A DNA stretch of 5,622 nt from NCBI GenBank assembly GCA_020851615.1, contig JADZCL010000235.1, positions 1 to 5,622 of the forward strand. Reading direction: 5' to 3'. The position numbers were made by a program, and so were the translations under genes. The number at the start of each line of letters is the position of its first letter. Positions within the stretch are counted from its first letter, which is position 1. Below the pieces are notes generated by a model that was not told where the DNA came from, searched no databases, and worked only from the letters and a program-made list of their open reading frames with translations. Shown in pieces: positions 1-5,622 of this stretch. The DNA comes from Rubrivivax sp. (GTDB lineage Bacteria; Pseudomonadota; Gammaproteobacteria; Burkholderiales; Burkholderiaceae_C).

Positions 1-158
1 CGGCCCAGGTCACGCGCCAGGAACTGCGCGCCGACCCAGGCCACCACCCAGCCCGCCAGCGACATCAGCTCGAAGACCAGGCCGCGCCACAGGCCCACGA
101 CCACCGATAGCACGAGCACGGCAAGCAGGGCCCAATCGATCCCGGACAGCACAGCCAT
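1..158 (-). CDS. cvpA: CvpA family inner-membrane protein, N-terminal part
   Basis: This is the first 52 codons of a gene that runs off the left edge of the window. It starts at the ATG at 158-156. The protein begins MAVLSGIDWALLAVLVLSVV, then a short loop with the family-typical GLWRGLVFE, then a second hydrophobic stretch (about residues 31-46). This helix-loop-helix start with a G-x-x-RG turn is characteristic of CvpA (colicin V production protein), a small polytopic inner-membrane protein. In E. coli it is linked to colicin V export and to envelope robustness; its molecular role is not settled. The start overlaps the stop of the upstream SPOR gene by one base (TGATG), so translational coupling is likely. 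No good Shine-Dalgarno is seen. In this conserved cluster purF normally follows, but it lies outside the window. The family call rests on the N terminus and on context. Confidence 0.88.
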   Translation of the reverse strand, partial: MAVLSGIDWALLAVLVLSVVVGLWRGLVFELMSLAGWVVAWVGAQFLARDLG

Positions 159-1021
159 CACAAGCTCAGCACATGGCCAGGCAGGCCAGCGGCCTTCAAC
201 TTGGCGCCCGCGCTGTCGGCCTCCTGGCGGCTGGTGAATGGCCCCACGCGCAAGCGGGTGCGCCGTCCGGCCTCGGTCTCGATCACCTGCGTATAGGTGC
301 GCAGGTCAAGCTTCTCGACCTTGCTGCGCACGTCGCGCAGCACCGCCTCGTCGCGGAAGGCGCCCACCTGCACGATGAAGCGCCCCGACGGTCCGGATGC
401 TGACGCCGCGGGCTTGTCCCCAAGCAGATCGCGCACGCGCTCGGCCTCATGGGCACGCCGGGTGTCCGGCGGCGGCTCGGCGCGGGGTGCCGCCGCTGCC
501 GCCTTGTCGGTCGCCTTGTCGGTCGCCTTGTCCGCCGCCGTGTCCTTGGCCTTGTCGGCCGGCTTGTCCGGCACCTTGTCGGGTGCGCGCGCCTGCCCCA
601 TCTCGGTCTTTGCGACCGGCTCGGGAACGGGCGCACTGGCGGCGGCGCTGGCACGCGGGAGCGGCGCTTGCGCCGTCACCGCGCTGCCCGCCGACGCGGC
701 GGGGGCGGGCGGCGCGGGCACGGTCACCGGCGGCAGCGCGGTCACGGTCGGTGCATGCTGCGGCAAGGCAGGGCTGCGCGCGGACGCGCCTTGGCCTGCA
801 GGCATCTCGATCGGCAGGTCGGCCGGCAGCGGACGGGGCCGCGTCTCGAAGACGGCCGGGAAGACCAGCACCCCGGCCGCCAGCAGCACCACGGCGCCAA
901 TCAACCGCCGGCGCGCCCGGACACGCGCCTGCTGCGTCGGGCCGGACTCCTCGCCCAGCGCATCGGCAAGGGCCGCAGCGGGCGTGCGGTCTTTGCGCTT
1001 GAGGAACGAAGGCAGGGCCAT
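158..1021 (-). CDS. dedD: SPOR domain protein, DedD-like cell-division protein
   Basis: The protein is 287 residues from the ATG at 1021. In order it has: a short basic cytoplasmic tail (MALPSFLKRK, then RARRR before the membrane); one transmembrane helix at about 39-58; a periplasmic linker at about 60-210 rich in Ala and Pro, including seven DKxx-type repeats at 148-175; and a C-terminal SPOR domain at about 213-287 (GRFIVQVGAF, LRVGPF, AGAKLKAAGLPG). SPOR domains bind glycan strands stripped of stem peptides at the division septum, and DedD is a septal-ring protein in E. coli. A position between folC and cvpA is the standard place for dedD. I chose the ATG at 1021 because MALPSFLKRK followed by a basic stretch and a helix resembles homologues. 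An in-frame GTG at 1063 would add 14 residues and overlap the folC stop (GTGA). Neither start has a clear ribosome binding site. Family call strong, exact start uncertain. Confidence 0.9.
   Translation of the reverse strand: MALPSFLKRKDRTPAAALADALGEESGPTQQARVRARRRLIGAVVLLAAGVLVFPAVFETRPRPLPADLPIEMPAGQGASARSPALPQHAPTVTALPPVTVPAPPAPAASAGSAVTAQAPLPRASAAASAPVPEPVAKTEMGQARAPDKVPDKPADKAKDTAADKATDKATDKAAAAAPRAEPPPDTRRAHEAERVRDLLGDKPAASASGPSGRFIVQVGAFRDEAVLRDVRSKVEKLDLRTYTQVIETEAGRRTRLRVGPFTSRQEADSAGAKLKAAGLPGHVLSL
497..580 (-). repeat. 12-base degenerate tandem repeat in the dedD linker
   Basis: Seven consecutive 12-base units encode seven four-residue units, in order DKVP, DKPA, DKAK, DTAA, DKAT, DKAT, DKAA (residues 148-175 of the DedD-like protein). 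On the plus strand the core is gccttgtcggtc, perfect in two adjacent copies near 501-524 and diverging on either side. The unit length is a multiple of three, so copy-number change would keep the frame. The tract lies in the periplasmic linker between the membrane helix and the SPOR domain, where length is usually tolerated. It is probably a spacer of alternating charge rather than a folded domain. Confidence 0.85.
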
Positions 1022-1059
1022 GTGGAGCCGGGGGCAGCGCGCGTGGCCCCGGTGCGGCG

Positions 1060-2337
1060 TCACCCCAGGTGCGGGGCCGACAGGCGCGGCAGGCCTTCCT
1101 TCAGCACGCCGCCGACGGTGAAGAAGGATCCGAAGACGACGATTCTATCGGCCGGGTCGGCTGCGGCGATGGCCGCACGCAGGGCCGCCGCCGGATCGGC
1201 ATGGCCACTCGCCCGGTCGGGCCCGACCACGGCCTCGAGTTCTTCGACTGTCGCCGCCCGCGCGGTGGGCAGCGCGCACAGGTACCAGTGATCGACCAGG
1301 CCGCGCATGCGCTCCACCATGGGCGCAAGCTGCTTGTCGCGCATGGCGCCAAAGATCGCGTGCGTGCGCGGGAATCGGCCCATGACGCGCAGGTTGTGCG
1401 CCAGCACCGCCACCGCCTGCACGTTGTGCGAGACATCGAGCACGAGCGCCGGCTGCCCCGGCACAACCTGGAAGCGGCCCGGCAGTTCGACCTGCGACAG
1501 GCCGACTCGGATCGCCTGCGCGCTGACCGGCAGGCGCAAGCGCAGCGCCTCGAATGCGGCCAGCGCGCCCGCCGCATTGAGCAACTGGTTGGCCCCACGC
1601 AGCGCCGGGTATGACAGGCCGGCGTAACGCTGCTGGCGACCGGCCCAGGACCATTGGCCGAGGTCGCCGGCGTGCCTGAAATCCCGCCCCGCCAGCCAGA
1701 GGTCGGCCCCGACGCGAGCGCCGTGGTCGAGCACGCTCTGCGGCGGCTGTGGGTCGCTGATGATGGCGGGCCGCCCCGCACGCATGACATGCGCCTTTTC
1801 GCCGCCGATCGCCTCGCGGTCGGCGCCCAGCGTGTCGATGTGATCGAGATCGATGCTGGTGAGCACGACGCAGTCGGCATCGATCACGTTCACCGCATCC
1901 AGCCGCCCCCCGAGGCCGACCTCGAGAATGGCGAAGTCCAGATCGGCGGTGGCCAGGGCGCGCAGGATGACGAAGGTCGTGAATTCGAACCAGGTCAGCG
2001 GCAGGTCGCCGCGGGCGCCCTCTACGGCCTCGAAGTGCGGCAGCAGCGCCTGGCCATCGACGGGCCGGCCGGCGATGCGGCAGCGCTCCTCGAAGTGCAC
2101 CAGGTGCGGCTTGCTGTAGAGGCCGACCCGATAACCCGCAGCCAGCGCGATCGCCTCCAGCATCGCGCAGGTCGAGCCTTTGCCGTTGGTGCCCGCCACG
2201 ACGACGACCGGGCAGGCAAAGCGCAGCCCGAGCCGATCGCGCAAGGCCACGAGCCCCGCCAGCGGCCGGTCCTTGACGGCGTGGTGCGACTGCTCGCAGT
2301 GCGCAAGCCAGGCCGCCAGCGTGTCGGGGCGGGTCAT
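1060..2337 (-). CDS. folC: Bifunctional folylpolyglutamate synthase / dihydrofolate synthase
   Basis: A 425-residue cytoplasmic Mur-ligase-type enzyme that adds glutamate to dihydropteroate (making dihydrofolate) and extends the polyglutamate tail of folates, using ATP. Visible motifs, in order: P-loop VAGTNGKGST at 47-56; substrate-loop region YSKPHLVHFEERCRI at 74-88; TWFEFTT at 115-121; LEVGLGGRLDAVN at 138-150; SIDLDHIDTLG at 161-171, followed by GEKAHV with the lysine (K181) at the position usually carbamylated; LRGANQLLNAAGAL at 247-260; LPGRFQVV at 285-292; VLDVSHN at 299-305, where the family norm is LDGAHN or LDVAHN; GAMRDKQ at 330-336; and VFGSFFTVGGVL at 401-412. Length is normal. 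The ATG at 2337 is the only sensible start: there is no in-frame start in the short gap behind accD. That gap is 36 bases with no strong Shine-Dalgarno. The C-terminal end touches the dedD region. Confidence 0.97.
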   Translation of the reverse strand: MTRPDTLAAWLAHCEQSHHAVKDRPLAGLVALRDRLGLRFACPVVVVAGTNGKGSTCAMLEAIALAAGYRVGLYSKPHLVHFEERCRIAGRPVDGQALLPHFEAVEGARGDLPLTWFEFTTFVILRALATADLDFAILEVGLGGRLDAVNVIDADCVVLTSIDLDHIDTLGADREAIGGEKAHVMRAGRPAIISDPQPPQSVLDHGARVGADLWLAGRDFRHAGDLGQWSWAGRQQRYAGLSYPALRGANQLLNAAGALAAFEALRLRLPVSAQAIRVGLSQVELPGRFQVVPGQPALVLDVSHNVQAVAVLAHNLRVMGRFPRTHAIFGAMRDKQLAPMVERMRGLVDHWYLCALPTARAATVEELEAVVGPDRASGHADPAAALRAAIAAADPADRIVVFGSFFTVGGVLKEGLPRLSAPHLG

Positions 2338-2373
2338 GGCGGTGCCCGGTGCACCGCGATGCGCGGCGCGGCC

Positions 2374-3246
2374 TCAGGCCACGGCATCGGCGCTCTGGCG
2401 CTGCAGCATCGCCAGCGCGCGCGCAATCGTGCCGCGCAACTGGCGCCGATCGACGATCATGTCCAGCGCCCCCTTGCCGAGCAGGAACTCGGCGCGCTGG
2501 AAGCCCTCGGGCAGTTTCTCGCGCACGGTGTTCTCGATCACGCGCGGGCCCGCGAAGCCCACCAGCGCCTTCGGTTCAGCGATCACCAGATCGCCCATGA
2601 AGGCGAAACTGGCCGACACGCCGCCCATGGTCGGATCGGTCAGCACGCTCACGAAGGGCAGCCTGGCCTTGGCCAGGCGGGTCAGCGCGGCGTTGGTCTT
2701 GGCCATCTGCAGCAGGCTCAGCAGCCCCTCCTGCATGCGGGCGCCGCCCGTGGCGGCAAAACTGACGAAGGGCACCTTCTGCTCGATGGCGGCATGCACG
2801 CCGCGCACAAAGCGCTCGCCGACCACCGAACCCATCGAGCCGCCCATGAAGTCGAACTCGCAGCAGGCGGCGACGACCGGTACGCTCATCACCGCGCCAC
2901 CGATCACGATCAGCGCATCGGTCTCGCCGGTGGCCTCGAGTGCCGCCTTCAGCCGCTCGGGATATTTCTTGCTGTCACGGAACTTGAGCGCGTCGGTGGG
3001 CAGGACTTCCTGCCCGATCTCGTAGCGGCCTTCCGGGTCGAGGAAGGCCTCCAGGCGGGCCCGCGCGCCGATGCGGTGGTGATGGCTGCACTTGGGGCAG
3101 ACACTCAGGTTCTGCTCCAGATCGGTCTTGTACAGCACCGATTCGCAATCCGGACACTTGACCCACAGGCCCTCGGGCATCGCCCGCCGTTCGGTGGGAT
3201 CGGTCTGCTGGATCTTCGGTGGCAGCAGCTTCTCGAGCCAACTCAT
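2374..3246 (-). CDS. accD: Acetyl-CoA carboxylase carboxyltransferase subunit beta
   Basis: A 290-residue subunit that, with AccA (not in this window), transfers the carboxyl group from carboxybiotin to acetyl-CoA to make malonyl-CoA, the first committed step of fatty-acid synthesis. The N-terminal four-cysteine zinc ribbon is complete: C31, C34 (CPDC) and C50, C53 (CPKC). The crotonase-like carboxyltransferase core follows, with [10 protein letters not shown] at 135-144, [10 protein letters not shown] at 165-174, [11 protein letters not shown] at 204-214 and GFAGPRVI at 230-237. The start [12 protein letters not shown] is typical of the family in Proteobacteria. The ATG at 3246 overlaps the trpA stop (ATGA, 3243-3246) and has a good AAGGAG six bases upstream, inside the end of trpA. 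A position behind trpA and ahead of folC is common in beta- and some other Proteobacteria. The protein looks intact, with no missing motif. Confidence 0.98.
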   Translation of the reverse strand: MSWLEKLLPPKIQQTDPTERRAMPEGLWVKCPDCESVLYKTDLEQNLSVCPKCSHHHRIGARARLEAFLDPEGRYEIGQEVLPTDALKFRDSKKYPERLKAALEATGETDALIVIGGAVMSVPVVAACCEFDFMGGSMGSVVGERFVRGVHAAIEQKVPFVSFAATGGARMQEGLLSLLQMAKTNAALTRLAKARLPFVSVLTDPTMGGVSASFAFMGDLVIAEPKALVGFAGPRVIENTVREKLPEGFQRAEFLLGKGALDMIVDRRQLRGTIARALAMLQRQSADAVA

Positions 3247-4073
3247 GCATCACTCCTTGGTGGCAGTTCGTCCAGTGCCTGCCTGATCTCGCTCATGAAG
3301 GCCTGCGCCGCCGCGGCGACACGCTCACGCGCCAGTGGCTGCAGGATCTGCACCAGGCGTGTGCCGATGACCACCGCATCCGCCACACGCCCCACCGCCT
3401 TTGCGCTGGCGGCGTCGCGGATCCCGAAGCCCACGCCCACCGGCAGCGACACATGCTGGCGGATGCGCGGGAGCATGCGAGCCACGGCGTCGACATCCAG
3501 GTGCCCGGCCCCGGTCACGCCCTTCAGCGAGACATAGTACACGTACCCGCTGGCCACCCGGCCGACCTCGCGCATGCGCGCCTCGGTCGAGGTCGGCGCC
3601 AGCAGGAAGATCAGGTCCAGCCCCGCGACGCGCATGCGCTCGGCCAGGGTGGCACAGTCCTCCGGCGGGTAGTCGACGATCAGCAGGCCGTCGACACCTG
3701 CTTGCGCAGCCGCAGTGACGAAGGCGCCATCCCCATGCCGGCCGTCCCAGCGCTCGATCGGGTTGGCGTAACCCATCAGCACCACGGGCGTCACGCCGTC
3801 GCGCTCGCGAAAGGCGCGTACTGCCGCGAGCACCTGCGCCAGGCCAACGCCGCGGGCCAGGGCCCGCTCACCGGCCTGCTGGATGACCGGGCCGTCGGCC
3901 ATCGGGTCGCTGAAGGGCACGCCCAGCTCGATGATGTCGGCGCCGCCGGCCACCAGGCCGTGCATGATCTCCGGCGTCGCGTCGGCGAAGGGGTCCCCGG
4001 TCGTGATGTAGGGCACGAGCGCCCGGCGGCCGCGGGCCTGCAGCGCTTGCAGAGTGGTGGCGATGCGGCTCAT
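3243..4073 (-). CDS. trpA: Tryptophan synthase alpha subunit
   Basis: A 276-residue TIM-barrel enzyme that cleaves indole-3-glycerol phosphate to indole and glyceraldehyde 3-phosphate; indole is channelled to TrpB. The two catalytic acids are present at the same numbers as in E. coli: E49 ([12 protein letters not shown]) and D60 (MADGPVIQ). Other family motifs are PYITTGDP at 21-28, [12 protein letters not shown] at 128-139 (the VDYPPE form is typical of betaproteobacteria), the flexible-loop and phosphate region [10 protein letters not shown] at 181-190, [10 protein letters not shown] at 211-220 and IGTRLVQ at 236-242. The reading frame stays open further upstream, but the ATG at 4073 fits the family N terminus, overlaps the trpB stop (ATGA, 4070-4073) and has AGGAG seven bases upstream. 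Its own stop overlaps the accD start. The overlap with trpB suits a complex that needs equal amounts of both subunits. Confidence 0.98.
   Translation of the reverse strand: MSRIATTLQALQARGRRALVPYITTGDPFADATPEIMHGLVAGGADIIELGVPFSDPMADGPVIQQAGERALARGVGLAQVLAAVRAFRERDGVTPVVLMGYANPIERWDGRHGDGAFVTAAAQAGVDGLLIVDYPPEDCATLAERMRVAGLDLIFLLAPTSTEARMREVGRVASGYVYYVSLKGVTGAGHLDVDAVARMLPRIRQHVSLPVGVGFGIRDAASAKAVGRVADAVVIGTRLVQILQPLARERVAAAAQAFMSEIRQALDELPPRSDA
3253..3258 (-). promoter_or_regulatory. Ribosome binding site of accD
   Basis: The minus strand reads AAGGAG here, six bases before the accD ATG at 3246. The site lies inside the last codons of trpA, so ribosomes can either load afresh on accD or pass over from the overlapping trpA stop. 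An out-of-frame ATG also occurs at 3250-3248, but its spacing is too short. Confidence 0.8.
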
Positions 4074-5329
4074 CGGGCATCTCCTGCCTGGCCGAGGCCG
4101 GGCAATTCGATGCCCTGCAGCGCCGCCACGGTGTTGATGTCCTTGTCGCCCCGACCGGAGAGGTTGACGAGCAGGATCGCCTCGGTGGGCAATGTCGCCG
4201 CGAGCTTGATCGCGTAGGCCACGGCGTGGCTGGATTCGAGCGCCGGGATGATGCCCTCGCTGCGGCACAGGCGGTGGAAGGCGGCCAGCGCCTCATCGTC
4301 GGTGATGCCGACGTACTGGGCACGGCCGCTGTCGTGCAGGTAGGCATGCTCGGGACCGACACCGGGGTAGTCGAGCCCGGCCGAGATCGAGTGCGTCGGC
4401 ACGATCTGGCCGTCCTCGTCCTGCAGCAGATAGGTCCGATTGCCATGCAACACACCCGGTGCGCCGGCACTGATGCTGGCCGCATGCTGGCCGCTGTCCA
4501 GGCCCAGGCCTGCGGCCTCGACGCCGATGAGCTGCGTGCCCTCGCGCTCGATGTACGGATGGAAGATGCCCATCGCGTTGCTGCCCCCGCCAACACAGGC
4601 GATCACTGCATCGGGCTGGCGGCCGGCGAGCTCGGGCATCTGCACGAGGCACTCCTCGCCGATCACGCGCTGGAAGTCGCGCACCATCGTCGGATACGGG
4701 TGCGGTCCGGCGACGGTGCCGATGATGTAGAAAGTGTCCTCGACGTTCGTGACCCAGTCGCGCAAGGCCTCGTTGAGCGCGTCCTTGAGTGTCCTGCTGC
4801 CGCTGTCGACCGGCACCACCGTCGCACCGAGCAACTGCATGCGATAGACATTGGGGCTCTGGCGGCGGATGTCCTCGCTGCCCATGTAGACGACGCACTG
4901 CAGGCCGTAGCGTGCGCAGATCGTCGCAGTGGCCACGCCATGCTGGCCGGCGCCGGTTTCGGCGATCACGCGGTGCTTGCCCATGCGCCGCGCCAGCAGT
5001 GCCTGGCCGATGGTGTTGTTGACCTTGTGCGCGCCGGTGTGGTTCAAGTCCTCGCGCTTGAGGTAGATCTGGGCTCCGCCAATCTCGCGCGACAACCGCG
5101 AGGCGTGGTAGATCGGGCTCGGGCGGCCGACGAAATGCGCCAGCTCGTGGCGCAACTCGGCCTGGAAGGCGGGGTCGCTGCGGCACTCGGCGTAGGCCGC
5201 CTGCAGTTGCTGCAGCGCCTGCGTCAAGGTCTCGGCGACAAAGCTGCCACCGTAGTAGGTATCGTGCCCGTGGGCAGAGCGGACGGGGCCAAAGCGCCCG
5301 CGCGCGTCGGGTTGGTCGTAGGGATGCAT
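4070..5329 (-). CDS. trpB: Tryptophan synthase beta subunit
   Basis: A 419-residue fold-type II PLP enzyme that joins indole to L-serine to make L-tryptophan. The PLP lysine is K102 in HTGAHKVNN; the catalytic glutamate is E124 in ETGAGQHG; the phosphate-binding loop is GGGSNA at 247-252; the C-terminal SGRGDKD motif is at 391-397. All correspond to E. coli K87, E109, the glycine loop and S377. The ATG at 5329 gives [14 protein letters not shown], matching the usual (Y)D.PD.RG.FG start. The frame remains open up to a TTG at 5389 that overlaps the trpF stop; the extra 20 residues carry no family signature, so I did not use it. No clear Shine-Dalgarno precedes 5329. Oddity: about ten residues (roughly 15-24, VRSAHGHD region) sit between FGP and the usual [10 protein letters not shown], where most homologues run FGPYGG or FGIYGG directly. 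The enzyme otherwise looks intact. Confidence 0.98.
   Translation of the reverse strand: MHPYDQPDARGRFGPVRSAHGHDTYYGGSFVAETLTQALQQLQAAYAECRSDPAFQAELRHELAHFVGRPSPIYHASRLSREIGGAQIYLKREDLNHTGAHKVNNTIGQALLARRMGKHRVIAETGAGQHGVATATICARYGLQCVVYMGSEDIRRQSPNVYRMQLLGATVVPVDSGSRTLKDALNEALRDWVTNVEDTFYIIGTVAGPHPYPTMVRDFQRVIGEECLVQMPELAGRQPDAVIACVGGGSNAMGIFHPYIEREGTQLIGVEAAGLGLDSGQHAASISAGAPGVLHGNRTYLLQDEDGQIVPTHSISAGLDYPGVGPEHAYLHDSGRAQYVGITDDEALAAFHRLCRSEGIIPALESSHAVAYAIKLAATLPTEAILLVNLSGRGDKDINTVAALQGIELPGLGQAGDAR
4081..4085 (-). promoter_or_regulatory. Ribosome binding site of trpA
   Basis: The minus strand reads AGGAG here, seven bases before the trpA ATG at 4073. It lies within the last codons of trpB. 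This supports the ATG at 4073 rather than an upstream start in the same open frame. Confidence 0.8.
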
Positions 5330-5385
5330 GGAGGGGCTTTCGGTGCCACCCGGGCAGGCCACAGGGCCTCGTGCGGGCGCGGGGA
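5330..5385. other. Short trpF-trpB intergenic gap
   Basis: Fifty-six bases lie between the trpF stop and the chosen trpB ATG. It is the longest gap between genes in the window. It holds no convincing promoter or Shine-Dalgarno; the only structure seen is a weak hairpin, AGGCC-ACAG-GGCCT at 5356-5369, with a five-base-pair stem and no T tract. The frame of trpB is open throughout, so the gap would vanish if translation began at the TTG at 5389. Confidence 0.6.
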
Positions 5386-5622
5386 TCAAAGGGCCGCGAG
5401 CCGATCGTCGGCCGCGCGGACGGCCTTGCAGAAACGGCGCATCAGCGCCGCGTTCTTGACGCCTCTGGCCTGTTCGACGCCTGAACTGACGTCAACGGCA
5501 AAAGGCCGGACCGCCAGCACTCCATCGGTCACGTTTGCCGGATTCAACCCACCAGACAAAACGACCGGAGCGGGAACGCTTGGTGGAATCAGTGACCAAT
5601 CGAAAGCCTTTCCGCCACCGCC
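5386..5622 (-). CDS. trpF: Phosphoribosylanthranilate isomerase, C-terminal part
   Basis: The last 78 residues and stop (TGA, 5388-5386) of a gene that enters from the right edge. TrpF carries out the Amadori rearrangement of N-(5'-phosphoribosyl)anthranilate to CdRP in tryptophan synthesis. The visible segment starts [13 protein letters not shown], the family phosphate-binding loop (usually GG[ST]G..FDW), then [12 protein letters not shown] (beta-7 and the second phosphate-binding loop) and [17 protein letters not shown], the TrpF C-terminal signature (VDVSSGVE...G.KD/N). The first glycine cluster has Gly where Ser or Thr is common. The catalytic Cys and Asp lie outside the window. A 56-base gap separates it from the trpB ATG. 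Only 22 of its first 41 visible codons end in G or C, fewer than in neighbouring trpB. Identification is firm despite the truncation, and the context with trpBA agrees. Confidence 0.96.
   Translation of the reverse strand, partial: GGGGKAFDWSLIPPSVPAPVVLSGGLNPANVTDGVLAVRPFAVDVSSGVEQARGVKNAALMRRFCKAVRAADDRLAAL

Noticed and set aside
297..1291. Overlapping plus-strand open frames opposite the SPOR gene and the end of folC, including one rich in LSVALS-type repeats.
   Set aside because: The repeats are the antisense reading of the DKxx tandem tract; no ribosome binding site or family signature was seen.
3244..3250. ATGCATG at the accD start, resembling the ATGCAT at the trpB start, considered as a shared regulatory site.
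   Set aside because: Both arise from a start codon beside ordinary bases; two short matches with no surrounding similarity do not support a motif.
1654..3537. A 627-codon open frame on the plus strand, antisense to folC, accD and the end of trpA.
   Set aside because: It lies opposite three strongly conserved genes, its translation shows no recognisable domain and is rich in His, Gln, Arg and Ala as expected from the complement of high-G+C codons. Long antisense frames of this kind are common in G+C-rich genomes.
4293..5186. A 297-codon minus-strand frame within trpB in another phase.
   Set aside because: It is wholly contained in trpB, whose motifs are intact, and its translation is low-complexity Arg/Gly/Pro/Ala-rich.
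5356..5369. Small inverted repeat AGGCC-ACAG-GGCCT between trpF and trpB, considered as a terminator or attenuator.
   Set aside because: The stem is only five base pairs, no T tract follows, and such repeats are frequent by chance at this base composition.

Overview
This window is a tightly packed, single-strand stretch of housekeeping genes, all on the minus strand. The base composition is high in G+C, roughly two thirds or more by eye. Read in the direction of transcription, from position 5622 down to 1, the order is: 3' end of trpF, then trpB, trpA, accD, folC, a SPOR-domain (DedD-like) cell-division gene, and the 5' end of cvpA. This order is a known betaproteobacterial arrangement, typical of Burkholderiales and relatives, and purF usually follows cvpA. 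The G+C content, the gene order and the protein flavour (for example VDYPPED in TrpA and YSKPHLVHFEERCRI in FolC) point to a betaproteobacterium. The genus cannot be fixed from the sequence alone.

Upstream block (5622-3243): the last three enzymes of tryptophan synthesis. TrpF makes CdRP from PRA. TrpA and TrpB form tryptophan synthase, which turns indole-3-glycerol phosphate and serine into tryptophan. trpB and trpA share an ATGA stop/start overlap, as expected for an equimolar alpha2-beta2 complex. Middle block (3246-1060): accD, the carboxyltransferase beta subunit of acetyl-CoA carboxylase (fatty-acid synthesis), is joined to trpA by another ATGA overlap. folC (folylpolyglutamate/dihydrofolate synthase) follows after a 36-base gap. 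Downstream block (1063-1): a DedD-like protein with one membrane segment, a low-complexity Ala/Pro/Lys linker and a C-terminal SPOR domain, then cvpA, whose start overlaps the dedD stop by one base (TGATG).

The largest gaps between genes are tens of bases. I see no convincing promoter, rho-independent terminator, RNA gene, mobile element or CRISPR array, so the whole window is probably part of one long transcriptional unit whose promoter lies upstream of it and whose end lies beyond it. Only trpA and accD have clear Shine-Dalgarno sequences; the other starts rest on protein similarity and coupling.

I did not find a novel system. The points worth a second look are modest: an insertion of about ten residues near the N terminus of TrpB, a 12-base tandem repeat in the DedD linker, two ambiguous start codons (dedD and trpB), the overlapping-gene chain linking unrelated pathways, and a drop in third-position G+C in the visible part of trpF.
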